DNA of 64,000 nt from Schaalia hyovaginalis (GTDB lineage Bacteria; Actinomycetota; Actinomycetes; Actinomycetales; Actinomycetaceae): contig NZ_JACHMK010000001.1 of the NCBI RefSeq assembly GCF_014208035.1, forward strand, positions 2,562,024-2,626,023, read 5' to 3'. Shown here piece after piece: positions 26,493 to 35,467 of the stretch. Numbering within the stretch: the stretch's first letter is position 1; each line of letters begins with the position of its first letter. Below the pieces are notes generated by a model. That model searched no databases and had not been told where the DNA came from. It worked only from the letters and a program-made list of their open reading frames with translations. A program made the position numbers and the translations under genes.

Positions 26493-27419
26493 ATGCCGAC
26501 GGCCCTCCTCGACACCCCCAGGGCGAAGAGCGCGCTCTTCGCCCTGGTCTTCGCGCCCGCCGGACTCGCGCTCCTCGGGTCCTCGATGGCGGACATCCAG
26601 GCGCAGACGGCGATCGGCCTGCCGCTGTCATCCGTCGAAGGCATGATCTCCCTGGGGCTTGCGGCCATCCTCATCGCCCTCGTCTCGGCGAACTGCGAGG
26701 AGTCCTCCGCCGGGATGTTCGTCACCGCTGCAGCGTCCGTCTTCATCGGAGTCGCGCAGTACAACGGGCACCTGCGCATCCCGCTCCTGCAAGCGACCTT
26801 CATCGACGCGGGCGACATGCGAGCCGCCATCGGATGGAGCCTCTACCCCTTCGCCGTCACCGTGATCACCTCATGCGCGGCGATCGCCCTCCACCGCGCG
26901 CGCCACCCGCGTCCCCGCGACCCGCGCAAGGGCGCGCACGCGCTGGTCCACCATCGTCATGCCTGGGGCGCGATCGCCTGCCTCCCCGCGGCGCTCGGCG
27001 CGATCATCCTCATCACCGCAGCGGCCCCCGAGGACACGTCGAACGTCCCCGCGCAGGGGCTCTCCGCATTGAGCGCGAGCCAGCCCGACGCTTTCATCAT
27101 GGGGGCCATCGCCGCCCTCCTCCTCGGATCCGTCGCCCTGATGAGCCCCTTCTCGCTGACGGGCCCGCAGGCCGCGGCCTGGTTCCTCATGGCGATGCCC
27201 TCCTACATGCTGTGGCCCCTGTGGACGTCCATCACGGGCGCCGTCGTCACGCCCGGCCCCTCCGCGCTCACCTCCGTGTCCCTGGCCGCACCCGTCGTCG
27301 CCGCCCTCGGCCTGCTCCTCGGGGCTTCGACGCTCGGCGTCTACTGGGCGAGGATGCGCGAGGCTCGGGACGACGGTGACGCAGCGAACGCGGCTGATTC
27401 GCGCCTTCCCGTCGGATGA
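26493..27419 (+). CDS. Multi-pass membrane protein of unknown function
   Basis: 308 aa with about eight hydrophobic segments, a His/Arg-rich cytosolic loop ([24 protein letters not shown], i.e. around residues 130-155) and a short acidic C-terminal tail. No family motif recognised. ATG at 26493. Followed after 66 bp by another membrane gene on the same strand. Confidence 0.7.
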   Translation: MPTALLDTPRAKSALFALVFAPAGLALLGSSMADIQAQTAIGLPLSSVEGMISLGLAAILIALVSANCEESSAGMFVTAAASVFIGVAQYNGHLRIPLLQATFIDAGDMRAAIGWSLYPFAVTVITSCAAIALHRARHPRPRDPRKGAHALVHHRHAWGAIACLPAALGAIILITAAAPEDTSNVPAQGLSALSASQPDAFIMGAIAALLLGSVALMSPFSLTGPQAAAWFLMAMPSYMLWPLWTSITGAVVTPGPSALTSVSLAAPVVAALGLLLGASTLGVYWARMREARDDGDAANAADSRLPVG

Positions 27420-27485
27420 GCGCGGAAACCCCGTCCGGCGCCGTTATCGTGGGCCCACGAGTGTGCCCGCGATAGGAGGAGCGCC

Positions 27486-28697
27486 ATGTCCGATCAGGAT
27501 CCCACAGTCAACCGCGAAGACGACTCCGTCGTCCTCGAACCGTCCATGAGCGGCCCCCTCGACGACGCGGCCCCCGCCCCGGACGACGCGGCCCCCGCCC
27601 CGGGTGCGTCGAACACCGAGGTCTCCGAATCCATGTGGGCGGCTGTTCGCGACCGCGGCCGCGTCCTCACGGGTGAAGAAGTCGATCTTCCCGGGGAGAC
27701 GACTGATGCCGACGACATCGTCGGCGAGCCCTCGCCCGTCGACACCGGGCAGATCGAGCCCGTGACTCGCGGCCCCCAGGCCACGACGATCCCCCCGATG
27801 ACCGGCGAGATCCCCGTGGTGGTCCCGCAGGACCCGACGCCGACCCCCCAGGACGTCCTCGCCCACCGGGGCGACGCGGAAAAGGCGGTCGAGGAGGCGC
27901 CGCTCGACCCGCCCGCCGCGGACCCCGCACCGGCACTCGATTCGACGACCGTGCAGCGACGATCCCTCATCACGCCGCCGGCCCCCGAGCCCGAGCCCGA
28001 GCCGGAGGCGACGTGGGTCCCCAGGGCCGACAGCGAATCGGCGGACACGGCCCTGTTCGCGGGCGCCACGGTCGTCGACGGCACGCCGCGCTCTCTCGAT
28101 GATTCGATCTTCGAGGGCGCGACCCTCGTCGCCGGGATGCCCTCCCGCGCCGGCACGCACTGGGCCTCCCTGCTCGCCCACGTCCTCCTCATCCCGGTCG
28201 CCTGGTACCTCATCGCGGATGCGGGTGCGCGCTTCACGCTCGCGGACGGCTCCATCCTCGAGAGCGGGCGATTCTCCGCCCTCGGCCTGGGCGAGCTCCT
28301 CGGCGGGCTCATCATCCTCTTCCTGCTCCTCCTCGCGAGCCGCAAGTCCTCGCTCGGCGCATGGGTCAGCGGAATCCTCGTGACCCTCGCGGGGATCCCC
28401 TGGATCGCCGTCCCCTCGCTCGCGGCCTCGACCGCTCTGCCGGTCCTGCGCGCCCTTGATTCCTGGAACGCCTTCGGCGCCAACCTCGCGCACCACTTCC
28501 AGGCCAGCGCCTATTCGGGTCGCCTCCTCCTCATCGGGATCGTCCTCATGGGGATCGGCATCCTCACTCACTCCGTCCGTCGCCAGGGCCGCGCGGAAGA
28601 AGCACTGCGCGCAGAGGTCGCGAAGGTCAATCCGGCCTCGGCCCACTTCAGCGCCCGCGCCCGTCGCAAGGCGGAGAAGGCCGCGGGCCTGCGCTGA
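27486..28697 (+). CDS. Membrane protein with long acidic disordered N-terminus
   Basis: 403 aa. AGGAGG precedes the ATG at 27486. Residues 1-215 are Pro/Asp/Glu/Ala-rich and probably disordered, with repeats (DDAAPAPDDAAPAPG; PEPEPEPEA). Two similar blocks, ALFAGATVVDGTPRS and SIFEGATLVAGMPSR, precede four membrane helices (215-370) and a basic C-terminus (RARRKAEKAAGLR). Function unknown; topology suggests a cytosolic interaction arm attached to a four-helix membrane anchor. Confidence 0.75.
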   Translation: MSDQDPTVNREDDSVVLEPSMSGPLDDAAPAPDDAAPAPGASNTEVSESMWAAVRDRGRVLTGEEVDLPGETTDADDIVGEPSPVDTGQIEPVTRGPQATTIPPMTGEIPVVVPQDPTPTPQDVLAHRGDAEKAVEEAPLDPPAADPAPALDSTTVQRRSLITPPAPEPEPEPEATWVPRADSESADTALFAGATVVDGTPRSLDDSIFEGATLVAGMPSRAGTHWASLLAHVLLIPVAWYLIADAGARFTLADGSILESGRFSALGLGELLGGLIILFLLLLASRKSSLGAWVSGILVTLAGIPWIAVPSLAASTALPVLRALDSWNAFGANLAHHFQASAYSGRLLLIGIVLMGIGILTHSVRRQGRAEEALRAEVAKVNPASAHFSARARRKAEKAAGLR

Positions 28698-28876
28698 GCG
28701 CACGGGATCGCGCCGAAATCGATCGAATCGGCGCGACCCGGTCCCCGAGAAGGCGCCCGAGGGGGCATAATGTGCAGTGATTCACCACGAGCGGCGCAAC
28801 CGCGCTGCAAGCTCGGGTGCCGACGCAGGCCTGACGGATCGACCGGGGCCATGAGCAGAACGGAGTTCACGCCCAC

Positions 28877-29560
28877 ATGATCGGCGACGGAAACTTCATC
28901 AGCCAGGTCCCGCTCTTCGGGGGCCTCGACGAGGCGCAGCAGGTCTCCCTCCAGCAGAAGATGGGGCACACGACGCTCCGCCGCGGAGAAACCCTCTTCG
29001 ACGAGGGCGACCTCGGCGATCGCCTCTACATCGTCACCGAAGGCAAGGTGAAGCTCGGCCACACCTCGAACGACGGTCGCGAATCGCTCCTCGCCGTCCT
29101 CGGTCCCGGTGAGATCATCGGCGAGCTCACCCTGTTCGATCCGGGGCCCCGTTCGACGACCGCGACCGCCGTGTCGCCCGCGTCGCTGCTCCACCTCGAG
29201 CACGAGGACCTCATGGAGATCCTCGATACGAACCCGGCGCTCGCCAAGCACATGCTCAAGGCCCTCGCCCAGCGCCTGCGCCGCACGAACGAATCCCTGT
29301 CCGACCTCGTCTTCTCGGACGTGCCCGGACGCGTCGCCAAGGCCCTGCTGGACCTCGCCGATCGATTCGGAACGGCCTCCGACAAGGGCGTGCACGTCCC
29401 GCACGACCTCACGCAGGAGGAACTCGCTCAGCTCGTCGGCGCCTCGCGCGAAACGGTGAACAAGTCGCTCGCCGACTTCGTGTCCCGCGGCTGGATCCGA
29501 CTCGAGGGCAGGGCCGTGACCCTTCTCGACGTCGACCGCCTCGCACGCCGGGCGCGCTGA
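28877..29560 (+). CDS. crp: Crp/Fnr-family cAMP receptor-type regulator (GlxR/Rv3676 type)
   Basis: 227 aa. The cyclic-nucleotide-binding domain spans about residues 8-125; the phosphate-binding cassette GELTLFDPGPRSTTATA has Glu83, Arg92 and Thr94/95 in the places of the cAMP contacts of M. tuberculosis Crp (Rv3676). The C-terminal winged helix reads LTQEELAQLVGASRETVNKS. This is the actinobacterial global regulator type. An intrinsic terminator follows. Position before DUF4177, WhiB and PBP genes matches M. tuberculosis order. Confidence 0.95.
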   Translation: MIGDGNFISQVPLFGGLDEAQQVSLQQKMGHTTLRRGETLFDEGDLGDRLYIVTEGKVKLGHTSNDGRESLLAVLGPGEIIGELTLFDPGPRSTTATAVSPASLLHLEHEDLMEILDTNPALAKHMLKALAQRLRRTNESLSDLVFSDVPGRVAKALLDLADRFGTASDKGVHVPHDLTQEELAQLVGASRETVNKSLADFVSRGWIRLEGRAVTLLDVDRLARRAR

Positions 29561-29568
29561 CCCTCGCA

Positions 29569-29611
29569 CGGCTCGGGGGCCGGGAACCAGTGGTTCCCGG
29601 CCCCCGAGCCG
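29569..29611. terminator. 21-bp perfect terminator hairpin
   Basis: Arms 29569-29589 and 29591-29611 are perfect reverse complements, directly after crp and followed by tttc; it also faces the convergent DUF4177 gene. Confidence 0.85.
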
Positions 29612-29704
29612 TTTCAGGATCCGCCTGAAGTCGGTTCCGGGGCGCCGGATCCCCCGGACGATCCGAGATGCGGATGCGCCCTCGTCCCCGACGCCGCGAT
29701 CCCC

Positions 29705-29866
29705 TCAGTCCTCGATCGGCCTCTTCAGGTAGGCGACGAGCGAATCGGGACCGGTCGGGCCGGGAACCACTTGGACGAGCTCCCAGCCGTCGCTCCCCCA
29801 CTGGTCGAGGATCGCCTTGGTCGCATGCGTGAGCAGAGGAACGGTTGAATACTCCCATTTGGTCAT
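29705..29866 (-). CDS. DUF4177 small protein (Rv3678A-like)
   Basis: 53-aa protein beginning MTKWEYSTVPLL and containing LDQWGSDGWELVQVVPG, the core of DUF4177 proteins. ATG at 29866 has GGATGAG upstream, stop at 29705. It lies between crp and the whiB gene, as Rv3678A lies between Rv3676 and WhiB4 in M. tuberculosis. Function unknown. Confidence 0.85.
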   Translation of the reverse strand: MTKWEYSTVPLLTHATKAILDQWGSDGWELVQVVPGPTGPDSLVAYLKRPIED

Positions 29867-29896
29867 GGCACTCATCCTAGGGCGCGTCGATCTCTT

Positions 29897-30232
29897 TCAC
29901 CCGCGCACATGCGCGAGGACCCTCGGCACCCTCGGGGCGCGGATCTCCTCGGCGAGCGGGTCATCGGAATGGAGGAGCCACTCCCGCCAGTCGCTCACCC
30001 CATCGAAATGACGCAGCATCGCGCGCCGCTCCCTCTCGGTCAGACCGCCCCACACGCCGAAGTTCGCTTCCGACTCCAGGGCATCCGCGAGGCACTCGAG
30101 CCTCACTTCGCACTGCAGGCAGCGAAGACGGACCTGCCGTTGCGTCGCGCCTTGAACGAATAGGGCATCGGGTTCATACGAGGCGCACAGGGCCTTCGCC
30201 ACCCAGCTCTGATCATCGTCGACTGTCGCCAT
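29897..30232 (-). CDS. WhiB-family iron-sulfur regulator (WhiB4-like by synteny)
   Basis: 111 aa. Four cluster-binding cysteines Cys16, Cys38, Cys41, Cys47 and the GVWGG turn (59-63), then the basic DNA-binding tail. ATG 30232 has GGAG 8 nt upstream; a GTG at 30241 would sit on the ribosome site. Redox- or NO-sensing regulator. Neighbouring class A PBP in divergent orientation matches the WhiB4-PonA2 pair. The 140-bp gap to the PBP gene must hold both promoters. Confidence 0.93.
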   Translation of the reverse strand: MATVDDDQSWVAKALCASYEPDALFVQGATQRQVRLRCLQCEVRLECLADALESEANFGVWGGLTERERRAMLRHFDGVSDWREWLLHSDDPLAEEIRAPRVPRVLAHVRG

Positions 30233-30382
30233 GGGATGCACTCCAAATCGCTCGCCTATGAGCTCTTGATGTGACCATACACACAGGTCGCGAGGAAGTA
30301 CAATCCGCCCCGGACGGATCAGAACTCCCGGATCTCATCCGGTCAACGGCGACGAATGAGCGGTTCCACGTATTCTGGTCCC

Positions 30383-32542
30383 ATGTCGCACTCGCACTCG
30401 CGCTTCGTCAGCCCCGCGCAGCTCGTAGGGCTCCTCATCGCATTCGTCTCCGCTTCGGCGCTTCTCGGCGTTCTCGGAGCGGGAATGCTCGTGCCCCTCA
30501 CGGGCTCCGCGGCGATCGTGACGAAGGCGGCCCCCTCGGTCTTCAACGACCTCCCCTCGCAGATCGAGGTCGTCGAACCGGCCGAGGAATCCCAGATGCT
30601 CGACGCCTCGGGCGCCGTCATCGCGCGCTTCTACGACAAGCAGCGCATCGTCGTCCCGTCCGAGGCCATCGCGGAACCGATGAAGAAGGCGATCGTCGCG
30701 ATCGAGGACAAGCGCTTCTACGAGCACAACGGCGTCGACGCCACCGGCATCGCCCGCGCCCTCGTGAGCAACCTCGCCGACACCGGCATGCAGGGCGCCT
30801 CCACGATCACCCAGCAGTACGTCCGCAACGCCCTCCAGGAGAAGGGCTACCTCGAGGGCGACGCGGAGCAGGTGACGGCCGCGACCGAGCAGACGACCGC
30901 TCGTAAGCTCCGCGAAATCAAGTACGCCCTCGCCCTCGAGCGGAAGATGGACAAGGACCAGATCCTCACGGGCTACTTGAACATCGCCCCCTTCGGCCCC
31001 GTCACCTACGGAGTCGAGGCCGCTTCGCAGCGCTACTTCTCCAAGTCCGCCTCCGAGCTGTCCGTCCTCGAAGCCGCCCTCCTCGCCGGACTCGTGCAGT
31101 CGCCCGTCGAGTACGACCCGCTGACCTACCCCGAGGCCGCGCAGGAGCGCCGCGACGTCGTCCTCGGCGTCATGCTCCAGCAGGAGCTCATCACGCAGGA
31201 GGAGCACGACGCCGGCGTCGCGACCCCGGTCGCCGACATGCTCCACCCGGCCGCCAACTCCGAAGGCTGCACCGGCGTGAAGAGCTCGGCCGGCTACTTC
31301 TGCGATTTCGCGCTGGCGCAATACCTCGCCGACGAGACCTACGGGGAGAACGAGGCCGAACGCCTCCACCTCCTCAAGACCGGCGGCCTGACGATCCGCA
31401 CCACGCTCGATCCGGCCAAGCAGCAGGCGGCCTTCGACACCCTCACTGCGGCGATCCCCGTCGGCGACCCCTCGGGCGTCAACGACGCCCTCGCCTCCGT
31501 CGTCCCCCAGACCGGCGCGATCGTCGCCCTCGCGCAGAACACGGTGTACGGCGTCGAAGAAGGGCAGACGATGAGCTCCTTCGCGGCGAACGGTCGGTTC
31601 CAGGCGGGCTCGACCTTCAAGGTCTTCACGCTCACGCAGTGGTTCAAGGAGGGCCACAGCGCCTACGAGACCGTCGGCTCGAACAACCGCTCCTACGGGC
31701 CCAACGCCTTCAAGTGCGCGGGTCAGCGCATCACCACCGAACCCTGGACGGTCAATGACCTTCCCGGCAAGGACGGGCCGATGACCGCGCTGCGGGCGGT
31801 CGGCCTCTCGGGCAACCAGGCCTTCATCTCCATGGCCTCCAAAGTCGACTTCTGCCAGATCTTCCAAACGGCCGCCGACCTCGGCGTGACCGACACCAAC
31901 GGAGAACCCGTCACCCCGCTTCCCGCGAACGTCCTCGGGACCTCGTCCGCCTCGCCGCTCGACATGGCGCTCGCCTTCGCCGCCTTCGCCAACGGGGGCC
32001 TCAAGTGCGAGCCCATGGCCCTCACCTCGGTCACCGATCGCGATGAGAACACCCTGCGCGAGTACGGTCCGAACTGCACGCCCGCGCTCGACTCGAGCGT
32101 CGCGAACAAGGTCGCGACGACTCTCGGCCTGTCGACCAGCCAGTACTACCAGGGTGTGCACCTCGCGAACGGCCAGCCCTACGGCGCCAAGTCCGGTACC
32201 ACCGATGACAATGCGAACACCTGGTTCACCGGCTTCACGCCGTCCCTGTCGACCTCGACCTGGGTGGGGCACGCCGAATCCTCCACGACGCCGGTGCAGA
32301 ACACCGTCATCAACGGCCAGTTCTACGACGTCATCTACGGCCTCACCTTCGGCGGCACCAAGATCTGGGCGCCCTACATGTCCGCCGCGCTCGCGGGCAC
32401 TCCGGTCGAGCCCCTGCCGGTCGGCGACATCGGCTCCCCGCGAGCGGCGACGAGCTCCTCGCAGAACCGGGACAAGAATAAGGATCAGGACCAGGGGAGT
32501 TCCGAGCAGAACAGCGCATCTGAGAACGACTCGACGAACTGA
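30383..32542 (+). CDS. Class A penicillin-binding protein (PonA2-like)
   Basis: 719 aa from ATG 30383 (an in-frame ATG at 30356 adds nine residues). N-terminal membrane anchor (LVGLLIAFVSASALLGVLG), GT51 glycosyltransferase with catalytic Glu108 in EDKRFYEH and the TITQQYVRN motif, then the transpeptidase with Ser410 (GSTFK), SASP-type SxN region and K603-S-G-T. The C-terminal tail is Ser/Asn/Asp-rich, without the PASTA domains found in PonA2 itself. Peptidoglycan polymerisation and crosslinking. The metallophosphoesterase gene follows 9 bp later. Confidence 0.95.
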   Translation: MSHSHSRFVSPAQLVGLLIAFVSASALLGVLGAGMLVPLTGSAAIVTKAAPSVFNDLPSQIEVVEPAEESQMLDASGAVIARFYDKQRIVVPSEAIAEPMKKAIVAIEDKRFYEHNGVDATGIARALVSNLADTGMQGASTITQQYVRNALQEKGYLEGDAEQVTAATEQTTARKLREIKYALALERKMDKDQILTGYLNIAPFGPVTYGVEAASQRYFSKSASELSVLEAALLAGLVQSPVEYDPLTYPEAAQERRDVVLGVMLQQELITQEEHDAGVATPVADMLHPAANSEGCTGVKSSAGYFCDFALAQYLADETYGENEAERLHLLKTGGLTIRTTLDPAKQQAAFDTLTAAIPVGDPSGVNDALASVVPQTGAIVALAQNTVYGVEEGQTMSSFAANGRFQAGSTFKVFTLTQWFKEGHSAYETVGSNNRSYGPNAFKCAGQRITTEPWTVNDLPGKDGPMTALRAVGLSGNQAFISMASKVDFCQIFQTAADLGVTDTNGEPVTPLPANVLGTSSASPLDMALAFAAFANGGLKCEPMALTSVTDRDENTLREYGPNCTPALDSSVANKVATTLGLSTSQYYQGVHLANGQPYGAKSGTTDDNANTWFTGFTPSLSTSTWVGHAESSTTPVQNTVINGQFYDVIYGLTFGGTKIWAPYMSAALAGTPVEPLPVGDIGSPRAATSSSQNRDKNKDQDQGSSEQNSASENDSTN

Positions 32543-32551
32543 GGCCCGACG

Positions 32552-33544
32552 ATGAACGATTCGCCTCGCACCCACGGCATTGAACTCCTCGCGGATCGGC
32601 CTTCACTGGTCCCGCGGCGGCTCGTTGCGACCGGGAGGGCTCTGGGCATCGTTGGCGGCGCACTCGTCGGCGCCGGACTCGCCGGTCTCGCATGGGGGTC
32701 GATCGAGCGCCGCATGCCGGTCCTTCGCCGTCATGAAGTGACGCTTCCGGGTCACGAGGGCGCGGCCCCCCTCAATATCCTGCACATCTCGGATCTGCAT
32801 CTGTACCCGGGCCAGGAGTTCATCGTCGATTTCCTCCACCGCCTCGCTGCGGAGGAGCACATCGATCTCGTGGTCTCGACCGGGGACAACTTCGGCCTCA
32901 GCGAGGGCCTCGAGCTCGTCGAACGCGCCTACGAGCCCCTCCTCTGCCTCCCCGGCGTGTTCGTCCTGGGTTCGAACGACTACTATTCGGCGCGGCGCAA
33001 ATCCTGGGGGCGTTATCTTCTCGGCGCGTCCAAACCTCCTCAGCGCACCGTTCCCGATCTCCCCTGGACTCAGATGGTGAGGGGCTTCCGGGATGCCGGG
33101 TGGCTCGACCTCTCGAACAGATCCGCTCATCTCGATGTCACGACCTCGGCCGGCGAGGTCCGCCGGGTTGCGTTCCTCGGCACCGATGACGCGCATATTC
33201 AACGTGATCGCATCACGGAACCGGTGCCGCAGTGGGGCGAGCCCTCCACTGTGCGCATCGGCGTCACTCACGCCCCCTACCGGCGCGTCCTCGACGCTCT
33301 GACGAATGCGGATGCCGATCTCATCTTCGCGGGCCACACTCACGGCGGGCAGATCGGCCTTCCCGGTTTCGGGGCGATCATCACGAATTCGGACCTCAAT
33401 CGCCGCTATGCGAAGGGCTTGCACCCGTGGGCGACGCGGAGGGGCCGCGCGCTGCTCAACGTCTCGGCGGGGTTGGGAACATCGCCCTACGCTCCGATCC
33501 GGATCGCAACCCGTCCCGAGGCGACGCTCCTGAGCGTTCGTTGA
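32552..33544 (+). CDS. Metallophosphoesterase (Rv3683-like)
   Basis: 330 aa. Dinuclear metal motifs in order: HISDLHLYPG, STGDNFG, LGSNDYY (GNHD position), THAPYRR and AGHTHGGQIGLPG. A hydrophobic N-terminal segment (ALGIVGGALVGAGLAGLAWG) anchors it in the membrane, active site probably outside. UDP-2,3-diacylglucosamine hydrolase/YkuE-like class; the substrate is unknown. Co-transcribed with the PBP gene, as in M. tuberculosis. Confidence 0.93.
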   Translation: MNDSPRTHGIELLADRPSLVPRRLVATGRALGIVGGALVGAGLAGLAWGSIERRMPVLRRHEVTLPGHEGAAPLNILHISDLHLYPGQEFIVDFLHRLAAEEHIDLVVSTGDNFGLSEGLELVERAYEPLLCLPGVFVLGSNDYYSARRKSWGRYLLGASKPPQRTVPDLPWTQMVRGFRDAGWLDLSNRSAHLDVTTSAGEVRRVAFLGTDDAHIQRDRITEPVPQWGEPSTVRIGVTHAPYRRVLDALTNADADLIFAGHTHGGQIGLPGFGAIITNSDLNRRYAKGLHPWATRRGRALLNVSAGLGTSPYAPIRIATRPEATLLSVR

Positions 33545-33655
33545 TCCGGCTTCGGGAGCCTTCGGCGCCCGCGCGATTGTGACGGATCCGCCATCCCGAG
33601 CGCCGCGACCGATTTGGGAGCCCGGACGATCAGCGGCTATACTTCAGGGGTCGCA

Positions 33656-33729
<74 letters not shown>

Positions 33730-33739
33730 CTCGTGTGAT

Positions 33740-33773
33740 GTCCCAGGACATTGTTCCGGCAATGTCCTGGGAC
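33740..33773 (+). terminator. Terminator after tRNA-Pro
   Basis: Arms 33740-33753 and 33760-33773 pair perfectly (14 bp, 6-nt loop), followed by ttctttc. Confidence 0.85.
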
Positions 33774-33800
33774 TTCTTTCATGTTCGGGGTGTTGATGTC

Positions 33801-34019
33801 GGGTTAAGGGTCAAAATGTGTGTCTGGCTCGGCGTGTCGCGGGGGTTAGATTTGGCCTTTTTGAATGCCGATTGAGTGGGTGTAGTCGGTGTCGATAGCG
33901 TGGGTTAAGGGTCAATGTGGGGTTAAGGGTCAAAATGTGTGTCTGGCTCGGCGTGTCGCGGGGGTTAGATTTGGCCTTTTTGAATGCCGATTGAGTGGGT
34001 GTAGTCGGTGTCGATAGCG
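33801..34019 (+). repeat. Tandem duplication of the IS1249-like end (100-bp copies)
   Basis: Positions 33801-33900 and 33920-34019 are the same 100-bp sequence, 119 bp apart, joined by 19 bp containing an extra gggttaagggtc. Each copy holds the terminal inverted repeat and the last codons of the transposase. The outer copy is a detached duplicate of the insertion-sequence end. Confidence 0.95.
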
Positions 34020-35304
34020 TTGTCGTAGAGGGCTGGGCGTCCTGTTTCGTGGTCGGCTTGGTTCTCGGTTTGGGTCAGGGTGGATACTTTGGCGAGTTGG
34101 CCCTGGCCCCAGTCGGACTGCCTGGCGATTCGTACTGGATCGTCAGGCAGTTCCGTTTTTAAGTAGAGCCACCAATCCAGCATGCGGCGTTGTCGTTCGC
34201 CTGATCTGCCGCGGTGGGTTCTGGCGAGCAGTTTGAGCTGGGCGTTGATGCCGCCTTCTAAGCTGTTGGTGGTGGATTTGATCCGCTCGGGCGCAAGGAC
34301 TCCTGCTGGCGGGTTGAGGTAGACAAACAGCATCTCGGACCGCCAAAGATGGTTGAGGCTGTTGTAGGCCTTGCGCACGTTGTGGTGGGTCCACACGCGG
34401 GTCCATGCACCTGTTTTGGGGTCTTTGATCATGGTTTTCTCGTTCATCCATTCCCGGTAGATCGTTGAAAACTCGTGCAGTTGCACACCCCACGCGGCGG
34501 CTTCATCCAGTGTGGTGATCCGGGTCAGTTTCAGCGCAAGTCGGTAGATGGTGCGCCCGGCATCGGTGCGTGGGTTGGTGGTGGTGTAGCGGCGGACCAC
34601 GCGTTGGGCGTGGACGAGGCAGCGTTGAATTTTCGTAGTCGGCCAGCACTTTTTGATTGCGCTGTATGCGCCTTGGCCGCCGTCGATGACGGCGATGAGT
34701 GGGGCTTCGATGCGTTCAAGCAGCAGTTGGTAGTCGCGGGTGGTTTCGTGTTTGCACCAGTGCCAGGCGATCACGTGGTCGATGGTCGCCGCGACGATCA
34801 GGCAGCCACCGGCGGTGTAGGTGCCATCGAGAAATACCTGGTCGTAGATCCGCTTGTGGTGGCCGGCGGTGGGGTCAGGCACATCAACGAGCCAGCACCA
34901 CTTGAAGCGCCGCTTCATGGTGGCGCGGCTAACACCGTTTCGTTTGGCTAGGTCGTCGAGTGATATTGCGGTGGTGCAATGCTCGATGAACTGGGTGAAC
35001 ACTGCCGCGTTGGTGATGTCGTTTCGACGTTTGACGCTGGAGGCGCCGCATTGTTTGCAGCGCCATCTGGTGGTGCCTTTGCTGGTGGTGCCGTTGCGTT
35101 TCATTTCACCGCCGCAGTGGCAGCGTGGTTGGTTCTTCGACATTGCGACACCACACCACGCCGCGCATAGCACATCACGGCTGCCACACCGAGGATTTCC
35201 CGTCGGGGGCTAGATATATGCTTCCGGAGCATATACTTTCCGGAAACCTACAGGTCAATCCGTGAAAATCCGCGATTCCGGACACACTTTTTGACCCTTA
35301 ACCC
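33920..35304 (-). mobile_element. IS1249-like insertion sequence (IS256 group)
   Basis: 1,385-bp element with terminal inverted repeats 33920-33946 and 35278-35304 matching at 25 of 27 positions (starting gggttaagggtcaaaa). It carries one intact transposase gene. If the duplicated outer copy at 33801 was the original end, the flanks ttgatgtc (33793-33800) and ttgattcc (35305-35312) agree at 6 of 8 positions and could be a worn target duplication. Inserted just downstream of the tRNA-Pro terminator. Confidence 0.9.
33965..35143 (-). CDS. IS1249-family transposase
   Basis: 392 aa from ATG 35143. N-terminal zinc ribbon (CHCGGEMKRNG ... WRCKQCGASS), an HTH-like segment (SLDDLAKRNGVSRATMKRR), then the mutator/IS256-type DDE core with FLDGTYTA and LIAVIDGGQGAYSA, and the late Glu region (TTNSLEGGINAQLK). 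Length and motifs look intact, so the element may be active. Confidence 0.93.
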   Translation of the reverse strand: MSKNQPRCHCGGEMKRNGTTSKGTTRWRCKQCGASSVKRRNDITNAAVFTQFIEHCTTAISLDDLAKRNGVSRATMKRRFKWCWLVDVPDPTAGHHKRIYDQVFLDGTYTAGGCLIVAATIDHVIAWHWCKHETTRDYQLLLERIEAPLIAVIDGGQGAYSAIKKCWPTTKIQRCLVHAQRVVRRYTTTNPRTDAGRTIYRLALKLTRITTLDEAAAWGVQLHEFSTIYREWMNEKTMIKDPKTGAWTRVWTHHNVRKAYNSLNHLWRSEMLFVYLNPPAGVLAPERIKSTTNSLEGGINAQLKLLARTHRGRSGERQRRMLDWWLYLKTELPDDPVRIARQSDWGQGQLAKVSTLTQTENQADHETGRPALYDNAIDTDYTHSIGIQKGQI

Positions 35305-35467
35305 TTGATTCCCGGGTGATCGTTCCGCTTGCGCACAGGCCCGGACCCGTCAGCGCCGGGACACCGCCCACGGATTCCCGAAGCCGGGGCACTGCGCCTT
35401 CACACAGACCACGGACACCGCCCGCGCACCCCATCAAACCGAGGGCACCGCCCTCGCCGCCGATGAT

